DNA of 54,009 bases from Treponema sp. (GCA_024400955.1 JAKSLY010000017.1:1-54009), one strand, 5' to 3'; numbered from the stretch's first letter, positions 6,991-16,851 are shown. The notes: generated from the sequence alone by a model not told the origin. A program made the numbers and translations.

Positions 6991-9900
6991 TTATGATTTT
7001 TTTACTGCGATGAGGGTAAGGTCATCGTACTGAGGGTCTTCCTTTACTCCGCACCAGAAAATGTGGGACGGATTGTTTTCGATTTCCTGCCTGTCAGAGC
7101 AATATGTCGAGTACTGCATGAAATGCTTGCGAAGGAATTTGTCTATGTTCCTGTCGGCCTTTACCCTGTCGTTCTGGGTTGCGTTCTTAGGCTTTGTTAT
7201 GCGGAATATTTTTTCCACTGAAACAAGGGCCATGATTGCTTCTGCTGCAGTGCCTTCGCATTCAGTAAAGTCGAACTCAAAGTCGGCCTGTCCTTCAGGA
7301 GCATGGAACTTGTGAAGTGCATATTTTGAACGGGCAAAGACGGCCTCGATTATGTCAGTTACGCGTTCCGGGGTCATCTCTTCGTTGTCGTCGCCGGCAT
7401 TGTGGGTCTGATGGATTCCGTCCTTTACATCAACGGTTTCCTCGCACTTGCAAAGCTGTCCCTGGCCGTCGCGGAAAAGCCTCTTTGCTTCTTCGATGCC
7501 GTCAGTAAAGAGGAACAGTACGTCGTCCTTCTTGAGTACGAGCTTTGAAACCTTGTAGCCGCCCTTCATGTCAACGAGGTCGGTGCTGAAGATTCCGGCT
7601 GCAGGAGTTTCCTGAAGGGTGATGACCTTTTTCTTTCTCAGCTGGTTGTCGTAGATGTGGACAAGATTGTCTCCGGCGTTGCAGAACCAGCATTCTCCCG
7701 TTTCCGTGTTCATGATGCAGAGGGTAAAGGCTGCAAACCTTCCCTTGAATCCGCGGCTTTCCAGAAGGTCGTTTATCTGTCCTACGACAGGAGCAATGTT
7801 TATGCCCTGGCCTGGCTTGTTCATGCTCCAGTTCTTGAAGCAGTTGAGGAACAGGGTTGCAACTTCAACCATGATGAGGGCTGCAGGAACTCCGTGCCCT
7901 GAAACGTCGCACTTGATGATGGCATAGTGCTTGTCATCCAGCTGCTTGTAGTCAAAGTAGTCTCCGGAAAGATCGTCTGCACCTGCATAGTAGCTGAAGA
8001 AATCAGCACCCTTTGTCCTTAGGCTTCCTGTTGTCTGCGTGATTCCATCCACGACTTCGAGGGGAATGAATTTAGTCTGGATGTCCTTTCCAAGGGTAAG
8101 GTTCTTTCCCTGAACGGCGGCTTCAACAAGGCCACGGGTCATTTCGTTTACCGTGTCACCAAGCATTCCTATTTCATCCTTTGAATCAACGGGAATCTCC
8201 CTGCCGGAAAGTTTTTCCTTGTCCTCCGTATCCCTGATCATTGCAACGTGTGCCACAAGCTTGCGGATAGGGCGGACGATTACTGATGCCATGATGTAGG
8301 TGCTTGCAAAGGCCATGAGGAGGGCAACTGCAAGGATCACGAGGCATGTGATGATGATGATTTCCATCTCGCGTTCAATCTGGGCCACAAGGGTCTTTGT
8401 GCTGGCCTTGATGAACACTGCCCCGTGAACATAATCCGTGTCGCTGGCGTTCTTATAGAGGATCGGCTTGTAGAAAATGTAGTCGGTGTTTTCGCTGTCG
8501 ATGCTGTCTGTCCTGAAGCCTGGAATCGATCCTTCTGCTCCGGTTGAGATGCCGTCGAGTATGTTATCCAGTCTCTGTGAAAGCTGGTTTCTTATGGTCT
8601 GAATTTCTGCACGCCTTGCAACGGAACGTTCATCCGTAAGAAGGGCAAGGTCAAGACCTTCCTTTGTGAGTTCCGCAATGCTTTCCGAAATGTCGTCTGC
8701 CTGAATCGATGCGGTCCTGTTCAGTTCTTCAAAGGACTTGCATATTGCTTCCAGGGATTCTTCTCCGATAGCCGTTGTTCCCGGAATGAATGCATCGCCT
8801 TCCGTGCGGCTGAGTATTTCCATGTCCGTAGTTGCCCATATCTTGTTCAGGCCTGTCCTCTTTCCGTCCTGGCTTGTTCCCGTGATGGTTGCCCAGTTGC
8901 TTTCTGAAAGGGCTGAAACCTGGCTTGCAATATCCGTGAGGGAAAGGTTGTCTTCCGGCGTTGTCTGCGGCAGGTATATTTTTGTTCCGCTTGCGATGGA
9001 GTTGAGCATTACGCTTACCCGCTGCTGAAGGCTCCTTGCAAGGGTACGTTTTTGGTTCTTGATGAGGTAGTAGCCGAATCCTGCAAAGATCAGGATGTCC
9101 ATGACTGCAATGAGGATTGTGGAATGAATGACAAGCTTGGACTTAAGGCTCATTCCCTTCTGTTTGTACATGAAAGCTTTTCTCTTTTTTTCACCCGGCA
9201 TAATATCTCCTTCCAGAAGCGCCTTGACTTCTGCCCTTACTTCTTTTGTTTCAACCGCCGTCTTTACCAAGGCTGCAGAGGATGCGGCAAATCCAGCTGC
9301 AAAAAGAACTGCCACCAGAACAAGGACTGCAATGACTGCGCTGGTGTGGGTTCTGCAGGTCCTGATCAGGCCCTTCCAGTCAGGCTTGAACAGGTAACTG
9401 AATTTTTTCTTGACCGTACCGTGTTCTTCTATTGTAAGGTTCGGCTCCCTTGTCATGTAGGTTCCCCTGTCAGTGTGAAGAAGTCCGATGCAATAGTCAC
9501 CGGCATCAACATTCTTAAGCTGCAGGGAAATCTTTCCGTTGGACTTTATCTCATAGTCACCTGACGAAAGATGGAATGAATAGTCGTATGGAGCCTTTCC
9601 GTCCCTGTCAAGATAAACTGCCGCGATGGTTCCGTCATAGGTGAATCCGCCGCCGTTGATCGTAAGTTCAACATCGCCAAATTCGTTTTCATCCTGGCTT
9701 ACGGAATTTACGAAAGTCGTTGGAATGAATTTGTTCAGGACCAGTTCCATGGATTTTGCCTTTCCGATGTTTCCAACCTGGTCGATTGGAGCTACGGAAA
9801 AAAGCCACAGTCCGTTGCGGATGTTTTCCACTGGGAATGAAGATTCCCTTGTCATGACATAGTGGGGCAGAACCTGTTCCTCCGAAATGGCATCCCTGTT

Positions 9901-11790
9901 TCTTTCGAGAAGCCCCTCGGAAAATTCCAGAAGTTCCTCTTCCGTTGCTGCCGTAGGATGTCGCGGGTTTGTCATGTACCTTCTTGGAATCAGGTCGATG
10001 AATTTAAGGGCATAGGTATAGCCTGCCACGTCATCGTCGTTTTCATCAGGCGTCCATGAAATCTCAAACCTGTTTGACGATGCAAATCCTGATTCGTCCC
10101 AGTCTATGTCTGCAATTTTTACCTGTCTTGGTGGAGTTGAGTCATACCAGCAGGTTACGGATGAACTGTCTGACCAGTTGCCTGCGTAGTCCTGCTGCCT
10201 GACCTTGAAGTACCAAAGGCCGTCCTTTTCCATGGTGCTGTCGACAAGCCTTTCCTTTGTTGACATGGTGATGGTTTCAGGCGGCTGTTTGGAAGGATCC
10301 TGTGTCCAGATCCATGAATATCCCCTTACACCGGAAGAGTCTTCCGTCTTGAAGATGTTTGTGGAAAAATCCTTGAAAGCCACACGCTGCTTGTCCCTGT
10401 AGTTGACTGGAGCTATGCGTGGAGCCGGGCATGAATGGTCTGCCGAAAGGAATGCAATGCCTGTGGTGTTCTTCCTGTAATTGATTTCTTCCCAGACAAA
10501 GTTCAGTTCCCTTCCGTTTTTGGTAAGCAGGTAGCATGGGGACTCTCCGTTGCCAGACGAGATGACTTCTGCATCGTCCCAGAGGATTCCGCGTTTCTGG
10601 GTAAAGTAAACCTTCTGGTTGCCCAGGATTGTGGTAAACCACAGGAGGTTGACTGCACCGTCAAATTCAAAAAGTGAAGGCTTTGAGGTAAAACCCGTGG
10701 TGCTGATCTTTTCAGCCTTGCCGTCCACTGCACCCGCTGCATTCAGCTTGCAGAACCAGATGTCGGAGTTTGTTGAATAGAATGGCGATCGTTCCCATGT
10801 AAGGAAAGTCTCGCCGTCTTCCGTTGTTATCATGCTTGGGTTCTGGTTTGACCAGTTGAAGAAATCCTTTCCGTCATCCAGTGAAGATGCCCCCGTGACG
10901 AGAACAGGCTTTGTCCATGTCTTTCCGTTGTCCTTTGTGAACACGGAATAAAGCTGAACCGAGATAAGGTTCTGCTCCGTATACTGGGCCTGGTAAACCA
11001 TAAGGTCTCCCGTTTTTGTCGGAACAAGAAATGGAACTATGGGGTTGAAGGAATTCCTTATGGTTTTTGGGGAAGTGAATTCCACAAAGGCAGTCCAGTT
11101 GATTCCATCCCTTGAAGTTGAATAGTGCAGGCTGAATGCATCTTCCTGGTTCTGGGATACAAAGAGTGTAAATCCCCCGGACTTGTTTCTGAAAACGCGT
11201 GGTGCGATGAATTTGCTTCCGCTGGCTATTACCCTTGTTTCCGAGGTTTCAAAGTTGTCCTTTGTCGCGTAGATTGAAATTTCATCATCGGAAGAAAGGC
11301 ATGCAAGGACCGTTACCGAAGAATTGGATGCAACCGTGTATATTGGTGGAATTTCTCCCGAGTAGGAAAATGGGCCTGCTATGCGCGGCCTGTAGTTCCA
11401 TGCAATTCCATCCGTTGTGGACTTGAGGCTGATCCAGATCTGCTTCTGTTCTTCGTCAGCTTCCTGCCAGAAAACAAGGGAAGGGGAATCATTTTGTTTT
11501 GCGGTGGAACCGGCCGGGGCAGTTTTTGCTGAATTGGTTCCAGTCTTTGCCGAGCCGTTCTTTGACTTTGAGTTTGAGTTTGCCGGTGCTGCAGCGGACG
11601 TTTTTTGCACTGCGCCGGAAGATATGGTCATCGGGAAAAAGCAGTTCGTCCTGGCTTCGTCAATAAGGGCAGGGTTTTCAAAATAATATGTTGCAGCCTG
11701 GGCTTTCTGGCTGAATGTCACCAGGGAGAAAAATGCGGATAATGCCAAGGGTGCAAGTGGGGCAAGTGCCGATAGTTTTAATAGTTTCAC
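6991..11790 (-). CDS. receptor-type PP2C/SpoIIE phosphatase with secreted beta-propeller sensor
   Basis: 1599 residues. Signal peptide 1-32; Ala/Ser/Asn-rich linker about 56-100; beta-propeller about 100-455 with Asp-box-like turns (TTDGIAWNY, SRDGINWTA, TKDNGKTWT); two Ig/Fn3-like modules about 460-690, each with an LWxFxVxxxDxxGN signature; another beta domain to about 790; TM about 817-841; short loop; TM about 888-910; second periplasmic domain to about 1143; TM about 1144-1168; HAMP about 1168-1222; SpoIIE-type phosphatase about 1260-1599 with SGDYFD, DVSGHG, FTDGIEEA and DDLTLIAV. The metal-binding Asp residues are present, so the phosphatase is probably active on a phosphoprotein, in this family often a STAS-domain protein. 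It starts at GTG, overlapping the upstream stop in GTGA, so translation is coupled. No partner kinase or STAS protein is in the window. Confidence 0.85.
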   Translation of the reverse strand: MKLLKLSALAPLAPLALSAFFSLVTFSQKAQAATYYFENPALIDEARTNCFFPMTISSGAVQKTSAAAPANSNSKSKNGSAKTGTNSAKTAPAGSTAKQNDSPSLVFWQEADEEQKQIWISLKSTTDGIAWNYRPRIAGPFSYSGEIPPIYTVASNSSVTVLACLSSDDEISIYATKDNFETSETRVIASGSKFIAPRVFRNKSGGFTLFVSQNQEDAFSLHYSTSRDGINWTAFVEFTSPKTIRNSFNPIVPFLVPTKTGDLMVYQAQYTEQNLISVQLYSVFTKDNGKTWTKPVLVTGASSLDDGKDFFNWSNQNPSMITTEDGETFLTWERSPFYSTNSDIWFCKLNAAGAVDGKAEKISTTGFTSKPSLFEFDGAVNLLWFTTILGNQKVYFTQKRGILWDDAEVISSGNGESPCYLLTKNGRELNFVWEEINYRKNTTGIAFLSADHSCPAPRIAPVNYRDKQRVAFKDFSTNIFKTEDSSGVRGYSWIWTQDPSKQPPETITMSTKERLVDSTMEKDGLWYFKVRQQDYAGNWSDSSSVTCWYDSTPPRQVKIADIDWDESGFASSNRFEISWTPDENDDDVAGYTYALKFIDLIPRRYMTNPRHPTAATEEELLEFSEGLLERNRDAISEEQVLPHYVMTRESSFPVENIRNGLWLFSVAPIDQVGNIGKAKSMELVLNKFIPTTFVNSVSQDENEFGDVELTINGGGFTYDGTIAAVYLDRDGKAPYDYSFHLSSGDYEIKSNGKISLQLKNVDAGDYCIGLLHTDRGTYMTREPNLTIEEHGTVKKKFSYLFKPDWKGLIRTCRTHTSAVIAVLVLVAVLFAAGFAASSAALVKTAVETKEVRAEVKALLEGDIMPGEKKRKAFMYKQKGMSLKSKLVIHSTILIAVMDILIFAGFGYYLIKNQKRTLARSLQQRVSVMLNSIASGTKIYLPQTTPEDNLSLTDIASQVSALSESNWATITGTSQDGKRTGLNKIWATTDMEILSRTEGDAFIPGTTAIGEESLEAICKSFEELNRTASIQADDISESIAELTKEGLDLALLTDERSVARRAEIQTIRNQLSQRLDNILDGISTGAEGSIPGFRTDSIDSENTDYIFYKPILYKNASDTDYVHGAVFIKASTKTLVAQIEREMEIIIITCLVILAVALLMAFASTYIMASVIVRPIRKLVAHVAMIRDTEDKEKLSGREIPVDSKDEIGMLGDTVNEMTRGLVEAAVQGKNLTLGKDIQTKFIPLEVVDGITQTTGSLRTKGADFFSYYAGADDLSGDYFDYKQLDDKHYAIIKCDVSGHGVPAALIMVEVATLFLNCFKNWSMNKPGQGINIAPVVGQINDLLESRGFKGRFAAFTLCIMNTETGECWFCNAGDNLVHIYDNQLRKKKVITLQETPAAGIFSTDLVDMKGGYKVSKLVLKKDDVLFLFTDGIEEAKRLFRDGQGQLCKCEETVDVKDGIHQTHNAGDDNEEMTPERVTDIIEAVFARSKYALHKFHAPEGQADFEFDFTECEGTAAEAIMALVSVEKIFRITKPKNATQNDRVKADRNIDKFLRKHFMQYSTYCSDRQEIENNPSHIFWCGVKEDPQYDDLTLIAVKKS

Positions 11791-14459
11791 AGGCGTGCCT
11801 CTATACGTTTTTTAAGTTTCAAAACCTTTGCGGAATTGGAATTATTTGGGTTTGCAAGAATTTTTGCAATCTTGGAATTTGCGTCAAAGACCTTGTTCTT
11901 CTGCAGGTCGGCCAGAGCACTTTGATAAAGCATTTCGTCTTCCTGGGACAGAACTATCCTTGAGTCTCCACCCTGCCGCATGGCAATCTCGTCAAGGACT
12001 GCAATCGCCTTTGCGCATCCAGGGTCAAGGGAAAATGCTTCCTGTGCCTTCTGCTTTGCCTGGGCAAGGAGAATCTCATCGCGTCCGGCCTTTGCAAGAA
12101 TTGCCTTTGCCTCCGATGCAAGCTTATCTGCCCTGTCGATCTTTGACCTGTCCGGTGCCTGGGGCTTAAGTCCCAGCTGAACTTCTGCCTTTTCAATAAG
12201 TTTCTTCATGCCAGGGTAGTCCGGGTTAAGTTCCCTAAGGTCAAGGAGGGAACCGTAGGCTTCCTGTGCCCTTGCGCTTTTTGTCGAATAGTCGGTTTCC
12301 GAAAGTTCCCGGAATCTTGCAGCAAAAACATTGTCAAAATTTTCAGGGTCCAGAAGCTTGTCTATCTTAAGGCCCAGGACGCCTGCAGCCTTGTTTCTCG
12401 GGTAGTATATCTTTACGTGGTTGATCCTGTCCTTTGCCTTCTGGAGGATATCCTGGGCTTCGGATTTTTTTTCTTCTGCCATGAGACGGGATCCCGATTC
12501 GTAGTATTTTTCTGCAAGGGAAAGGTTCTGCCTCATCTCCGGTGACTTTGCATCATAGGAATGGATTTCCCTTCCTTCCTTGATGGCAATGGCCGTGTTT
12601 ACGTAGTCCTTGAGCCTTTCAAGTTCTTCGTCGGTTTCCATTTCGTTATCCAGAAGCCTTGACCAAAGTTCCCTCTTGCTTTCCGTCATGGAAATGCAGG
12701 ATGCAGCCTCCTCAAAATTTCCTGCGTAGTATTCAGTGCGTGCCCTGTTCTTAAGGCTCCTGCTTTCGCCTGCAAAAATCGGCTGCTGGGTGGTGATGAT
12801 GTTTTCCCTCAGTTCAGCAAGGGAAGAATAGGCCCTGTCCCTTATGTCGCCGTCGTTTTTCAGTTCCTCGGAATTCCTTGAGTAGGCATCCTCCGCCTTG
12901 AGGAATGTCTTTATTGCTGAATCAAAGCTTCCGTCCTCGTTTGCATCCCGGGCTTTCTGTGAAAGGTATTCAACTTCATCCGATGCAATTTGCGCTGCAA
13001 GAATTCTTTCCTTTGCCTTTTCTTCAAGGGATTCAAATTCCCCCTTCAGAGAAAGGATCAGCTTTGAGTTTTCGCTGATGGTTTCCTGCTGGCTTACAAA
13101 GTTTGAGCGGTAAACGTAACCGTTGTTAAGCTTGACCTTGCAGTCTTCCAGGGCGGCCGTGTCCTTGAGGATGTTTGACCTTAGGACTGCCATTTCTTCC
13201 AGCGAGCGTGAAGGGTAGTAGACTCCGTCCGTTCCTTCCATGTACTTCTTTATTTTTTCGCAGCCCGTCCTGTCGTCTTCGTAAAGTTTTTTTCCGGCTC
13301 CTGCATAGTAGTCTGCAATGGCAACCCAGAGTGCGATGGCTTTCTGGCGGCATTTGGCTTCTATGTTCCTGCAGTTTTCCGAATAGGCTGGAACGAATTC
13401 ATTCCATGCAAGGTCTTCGTTCTTGATGTTCCTGAGGATGAGGATGGACTGTGACTTTGCGCATGAAGATGCAACCTTTTCCCAGGCCGTGAATTTCTTT
13501 GCGCTTTCTACAAGTGAATGTGAATATTCATCCTGCTCCGACCTGATGGCGGTTACCGGATCTGCCGGGGGAACGATTTCTTCCCTTAGGCCTTCCTGAA
13601 TTTCTGAAGAGATGGAAAGGATTTTCTTTGATTCCTCGCAGATTGTGGCAATGGCATTCATGCTTGAATTGAATTCAACCTGGCGTGATTTTGCCGATGC
13701 GTTTTTCTGCTTAAGCTTTGCCTGGAATTTATTGATTTCCCTGAGCTGTTCTGCGAGGGCTTCAATCTGGTCCGCTGCCTGGAATGCCGCCCTTATGTCT
13801 TCTGACGTCCTGCTTCCAGAGTCGATGTTGAGGGTTTGGTTGATGGACGAAGCAAGGGGAATGCACCTTGCATAGACCGACTGTTCCACTGATGCCGTCT
13901 GGCTCTTGTACTGCAATTCCAGCACGTTAGCAAGACCCGAATTTTCCAGCTCGGAAATTCCAAGGATGAACCTTGAAAGGTAGTATGGGTTTCCCGAAGA
14001 GGAAGCCGTCTGGATCTGGGTTCCAAGTTCCCTTACGCGGTTTGTGATTTTTGAAAGGCCCTCGAAGTATTCTTCAAGGCGAGCCATGTTCTTCCTGTCC
14101 GTGTAGTCCTGGAAATTTATTTTTTCGGAAGAAGACTGCAGCGTGCCGTACTGTTCAAGAAGTGCCTTGAGTTCTGCTACGGGTTTTTCGATTCTCCTGA
14201 GGATTGCAGCGGAAGATTCCCCCTTTGCAAATTCAATTGCTGACGAATCAAGGTCGGCCACTGCAAGGGTAAATTCATTCCGGTCTGCATGGTCCTTCAT
14301 GCTGCTTATCTTGACCTGGAATTCTTCAGGATAGAGTGCGAGAGGATTGTTCTTGTCCGTTTTTTTCTGCTTTGGTGCGGCTGCAGGTGCAATGGTCATG
14401 GAAGCAAGTCCAAGACAAATGGCCGTCCAAAATAACGCTTTTTTAATTGTAAACTTCAC
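11787..14459 (-). CDS. secreted helical-repeat (TPR-like) protein, 890 aa
   Basis: 890 residues starting at GTG. The N-terminus is a signal peptide ending near the AxA of SMTIAPAAA, so the protein should be periplasmic or surface-exposed. The rest is almost entirely amphipathic helix with TPR-like units (for example SFDSAIKTFLKAEDAYSRN, ARTEYYAGNFEEAASCIS, AQKAQEAF-type segments near the C-terminus). No enzymatic motif is seen. It overlaps the receptor phosphatase gene by 4 nt (GTGA), so both proteins are likely made together; a natural guess is that it is the periplasmic partner or scaffold of the sensor. It has its own promoter at 14466-14494 and no Shine-Dalgarno sequence. Confidence 0.75.
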   Translation of the reverse strand: MKFTIKKALFWTAICLGLASMTIAPAAAPKQKKTDKNNPLALYPEEFQVKISSMKDHADRNEFTLAVADLDSSAIEFAKGESSAAILRRIEKPVAELKALLEQYGTLQSSSEKINFQDYTDRKNMARLEEYFEGLSKITNRVRELGTQIQTASSSGNPYYLSRFILGISELENSGLANVLELQYKSQTASVEQSVYARCIPLASSINQTLNIDSGSRTSEDIRAAFQAADQIEALAEQLREINKFQAKLKQKNASAKSRQVEFNSSMNAIATICEESKKILSISSEIQEGLREEIVPPADPVTAIRSEQDEYSHSLVESAKKFTAWEKVASSCAKSQSILILRNIKNEDLAWNEFVPAYSENCRNIEAKCRQKAIALWVAIADYYAGAGKKLYEDDRTGCEKIKKYMEGTDGVYYPSRSLEEMAVLRSNILKDTAALEDCKVKLNNGYVYRSNFVSQQETISENSKLILSLKGEFESLEEKAKERILAAQIASDEVEYLSQKARDANEDGSFDSAIKTFLKAEDAYSRNSEELKNDGDIRDRAYSSLAELRENIITTQQPIFAGESRSLKNRARTEYYAGNFEEAASCISMTESKRELWSRLLDNEMETDEELERLKDYVNTAIAIKEGREIHSYDAKSPEMRQNLSLAEKYYESGSRLMAEEKKSEAQDILQKAKDRINHVKIYYPRNKAAGVLGLKIDKLLDPENFDNVFAARFRELSETDYSTKSARAQEAYGSLLDLRELNPDYPGMKKLIEKAEVQLGLKPQAPDRSKIDRADKLASEAKAILAKAGRDEILLAQAKQKAQEAFSLDPGCAKAIAVLDEIAMRQGGDSRIVLSQEDEMLYQSALADLQKNKVFDANSKIAKILANPNNSNSAKVLKLKKRIEARL

Positions 14460-14465
14460 GCATCC

Positions 14466-14494
14466 ATTTTACACGAAAATGGATTTTTTGTCAT
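14466..14494 (-). promoter_or_regulatory. promoter of the helical-protein/receptor-phosphatase operon, probably leaderless
   Basis: On the minus strand ATGACA (14489-14494) and TAAAAT (14466-14471) are 17 bp apart, with TG just before the -10 hexamer. The hexamer ends 6 nt before the GTG start at 14459, which puts the predicted transcription start on the start codon. Confidence 0.65.
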
Positions 14495-14512
14495 ATAAAG
14501 GGGCTTCATGGG

Positions 14513-14544
14513 GCCCTTTTGTCAAACAGTTCAAAGGCCCCGGA
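14513..14544 (-). other. intercistronic hairpin after the GH57-like gene
   Basis: GGGGCCcTTT and AAAGGCCCC form a 9-bp stem with one bulged C. It follows the stop codon at 14550 on the minus strand. No T-run follows, so it is not a clear intrinsic terminator, but it separates the DUF4912/GH57 pair from the promoter of the next transcription unit. Confidence 0.45.
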
Positions 14545-14549
14545 AAAAA

Positions 14550-16139
14550 TTACTTCTTTCTTGCAAAAACCCTGTAGTTGAGCCAAGGGAAAAGTGCGTT
14601 CTTCTTTTCGCATTCCGTAAGCCATTCAGTGCTGACGGTGTTGCTGGCAAGTGCGTCAAAAACCTTTGTAAACGAAAGGATCTGATTCTTGAATTCTTCC
14701 TTTACGTATTCTGGAATTGTTCCGTCATGAATCATTTCTGCCCACTGTCCGCTCTGTGCAAGAAGAACCTGCTTTGCTCCCATATTCAGAAGGCGTTCCT
14801 TAAGGGAATCTTCCTGGGGGAACCTGTCCGTAAGGTCAACCATTCTTTCCGTGGCCTTCCTTACGTAGCGGATCATCCAGCTGTTGGAGTTGTCCATAAG
14901 GTCTTCGCCGTAGCCAAGACCGTTGGAAGAGCATGGGTAAGGCATGATCTTTGGCAGGGTGAATTGTCCGGCGATCCTGTCCTTGAGGAGAACAAAGTCA
15001 AATCCCTGCTTTGAGGCAGTGCAGCGGAAGACGTTCTCAAGCCACTTGATTCCCTCGTTCCAGGTCTGGCCCAGAACCCTTGCAGGAATGGCGCATACGA
15101 GGAGCGGTTCCCCGTCTGCCATCTGTTCCTTTGCCTGCTGGAGTTTTTCAAGCTTTGAGGAATAGAACTGGATTGCATCCTGCACGGTCTGCTTTTCAGC
15201 CTCGGCCGCATCGTAGGTAACCAGGTCATCTTCCTCGCTTTCGTTGTTCCAGTACTGGAACCCCGTCTGTATGCGTGCATCGTCCTTTCCAAAAAAGGAA
15301 GCTATCTTGTCCTGTTCAAGCTCAAAGCCGATGTCATGGCTGTTGGAAAGGTAAACTTCATTTTGTGCAAATCCCTCTTCCCCGCAGATGTCTTCCGGCG
15401 TGTCGGGATCCTTTCCAAAGAGGACAAGTGAAGTGCGGGTTCTGACCGGTGCAAAAATCCCCGTGTCAGGGCAGTCCTTTGAAAAGAGGATTGAGCGTGC
15501 ATCCACCACAGTGTAGTTCATTCCGTAGGAACGCAGTGACCATTCAAGGCCCTTTGCCCATCCAAGGTAAGGAATCCAGAATCCTTCCCCAGCCTCGCCA
15601 AAATAATTCTTCTGGCTGTAGATGCCCGTTTCAATCTGTGCATTGAGCACTTCCGGGTAGTCCTCGTAGTGGGGCATGTAGGAATATGTTGCGGCAGTCG
15701 GAATCAGTTCAACAAAGCCCTTTTCCTGGTATGCCTTGAACTGTGCAAGAAGGTTCTGTCCGTATTTTTCTGTAAAGTCTTCCCTGTTCTGTTCTGCGGC
15801 CTTAAGGCAGCGGAGGGAATTTTCGTAGCTTTCGGTTTTTGCGCAGCGTTTTGTCTCTGCCTTTCCAAGCTTTATCAGGTTGTCCAGGTGGTCGATGTAC
15901 TGCTTCTGAATCTGCGGGTCGTCAAGCAGGAAGCACAGTACCGGAGAAATTACGAGGCCCACCTTGAATGGAATGTCTTCGGATTCCAGCCGTGAGAACA
16001 TGTTGAGCAGCGGAATGTACGTGTTTGAGATAGCGTAAAAGAGAATGTTGTTCTGTGATGAAAAGCTGTCCTTGCCTGACACGTTCCTGATGTATCCCTG
16101 GTCAGCTTCAATGATGAGAGCAAGTTTCTTGTCTGCCAA
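14550..16139 (-). CDS. GH57-like (DUF1957) protein lacking catalytic residues
   Basis: 529 residues, close to the usual length of the AmyC/branching-enzyme branch of glycoside hydrolase family 57. The fold is supported by TYIPLLNMFSRL, the WIPYLGWAKGLEWSLRSYG segment and the C-terminal AKQVLLAQSGQWAEMI region. All catalytic motifs are changed. The first metal/active-site motif (HxHLPY) reads EADQGY at 11-16. The nucleophile Glu of WLPE is Tyr191 (WIPY). The acid/base motif YDxELFGHWW reads IPARVLGQTW at 351-360, with Pro352 at the Asp position. The protein is therefore predicted not to hydrolyse or branch glucans and may bind glucan or another partner. The start is TTG at 16139, supported by AAAAGGAGA upstream. 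It follows the DUF4912 gene by 28 nt. Confidence 0.75.
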   Translation of the reverse strand: MADKKLALIIEADQGYIRNVSGKDSFSSQNNILFYAISNTYIPLLNMFSRLESEDIPFKVGLVISPVLCFLLDDPQIQKQYIDHLDNLIKLGKAETKRCAKTESYENSLRCLKAAEQNREDFTEKYGQNLLAQFKAYQEKGFVELIPTAATYSYMPHYEDYPEVLNAQIETGIYSQKNYFGEAGEGFWIPYLGWAKGLEWSLRSYGMNYTVVDARSILFSKDCPDTGIFAPVRTRTSLVLFGKDPDTPEDICGEEGFAQNEVYLSNSHDIGFELEQDKIASFFGKDDARIQTGFQYWNNESEEDDLVTYDAAEAEKQTVQDAIQFYSSKLEKLQQAKEQMADGEPLLVCAIPARVLGQTWNEGIKWLENVFRCTASKQGFDFVLLKDRIAGQFTLPKIMPYPCSSNGLGYGEDLMDNSNSWMIRYVRKATERMVDLTDRFPQEDSLKERLLNMGAKQVLLAQSGQWAEMIHDGTIPEYVKEEFKNQILSFTKVFDALASNTVSTEWLTECEKKNALFPWLNYRVFARKK

Positions 16140-16167
16140 TTTATGTTCTCCTTTTAAATCTGCTTTT

Positions 16168-16842
16168 TTAAATGGTGAATGACTGCCTGTGGTTCAGGAA
16201 GTGGTCGTGAAGGATGTGCTTCATTCCCGAAAGCTGCACCAGCGGACTGTATTCAATTTTCTTGCCGGGCTGAATGTTCTGTATGTCTTCACGCTCCTGT
16301 GGAAGGGATACAACCCTTGTGGAAGCAAGAAGGTCCGGCTGCCTGTCTGTAAATGATGCGGCCAGGTCAATCTTGAGGAATTTCTTTTCCGGCGGAAGGA
16401 GAATGTACTGCTCCCTGGTGTCAAGGTCCGTCTTTATGTCAAAGGAATCCGTGCTCTGTTCGTCGTCTGCGTATTCAAAGAAGGAAACGTGCAGGAAGAT
16501 GCCCGAGAAATTCCTGTTGGAACTGAGTTTTGCCAGGTCCGATTCCTTGATGTCCCAGAATGCAAAAATCCACGCAGGGTTTCTGAGGAGGCAGTCAATG
16601 CAAGTGTTGTTGTAGGAAAGGGGCAATGTGTCTGGAACAGGCTCGTCCGTGTCTACAATCTGCACGCTGGTTTTCTTGTTTTCTGCTGAATAGTATTCTT
16701 CCTGAATTTCCAGAAGTTCGCCAATGATAAATGCACGGTTCAGGTTGTCCGGAATGTCGATCCCGTATTTGTCTGCCAGTTCAATCAGGTCAGCTGTCGT
16801 CATGGATTCCAGCTGCTGTCTGGACATCTTGTCCTTTTTCAT
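16168..16842 (-). CDS. DUF4912 domain protein
   Basis: 224 residues. The first 45 residues form a short helical SAP/Rho-N-like region (MTTADLIELADKYGIDIP). From about residue 70 the chain matches DUF4912, a family often found next to GH57 proteins: LPLSYNNTCIDCLLRNPAW followed by IFAFWDI is the characteristic opening strand pair. Function of the family is unknown; the fold suggests carbohydrate or peptide binding. There is no signal peptide. Two starts are possible: ATG at 16842, nearly leaderless after the promoter below, or ATG at 16827, which has AAGGA in front. It probably forms an operon with the GH57-like gene. Confidence 0.65.
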   Translation of the reverse strand: MKKDKMSRQQLESMTTADLIELADKYGIDIPDNLNRAFIIGELLEIQEEYYSAENKKTSVQIVDTDEPVPDTLPLSYNNTCIDCLLRNPAWIFAFWDIKESDLAKLSSNRNFSGIFLHVSFFEYADDEQSTDSFDIKTDLDTREQYILLPPEKKFLKIDLAASFTDRQPDLLASTRVVSLPQEREDIQNIQPGKKIEYSPLVQLSGMKHILHDHFLNHRQSFTI

Positions 16843-16851
16843 AATGCCGTA

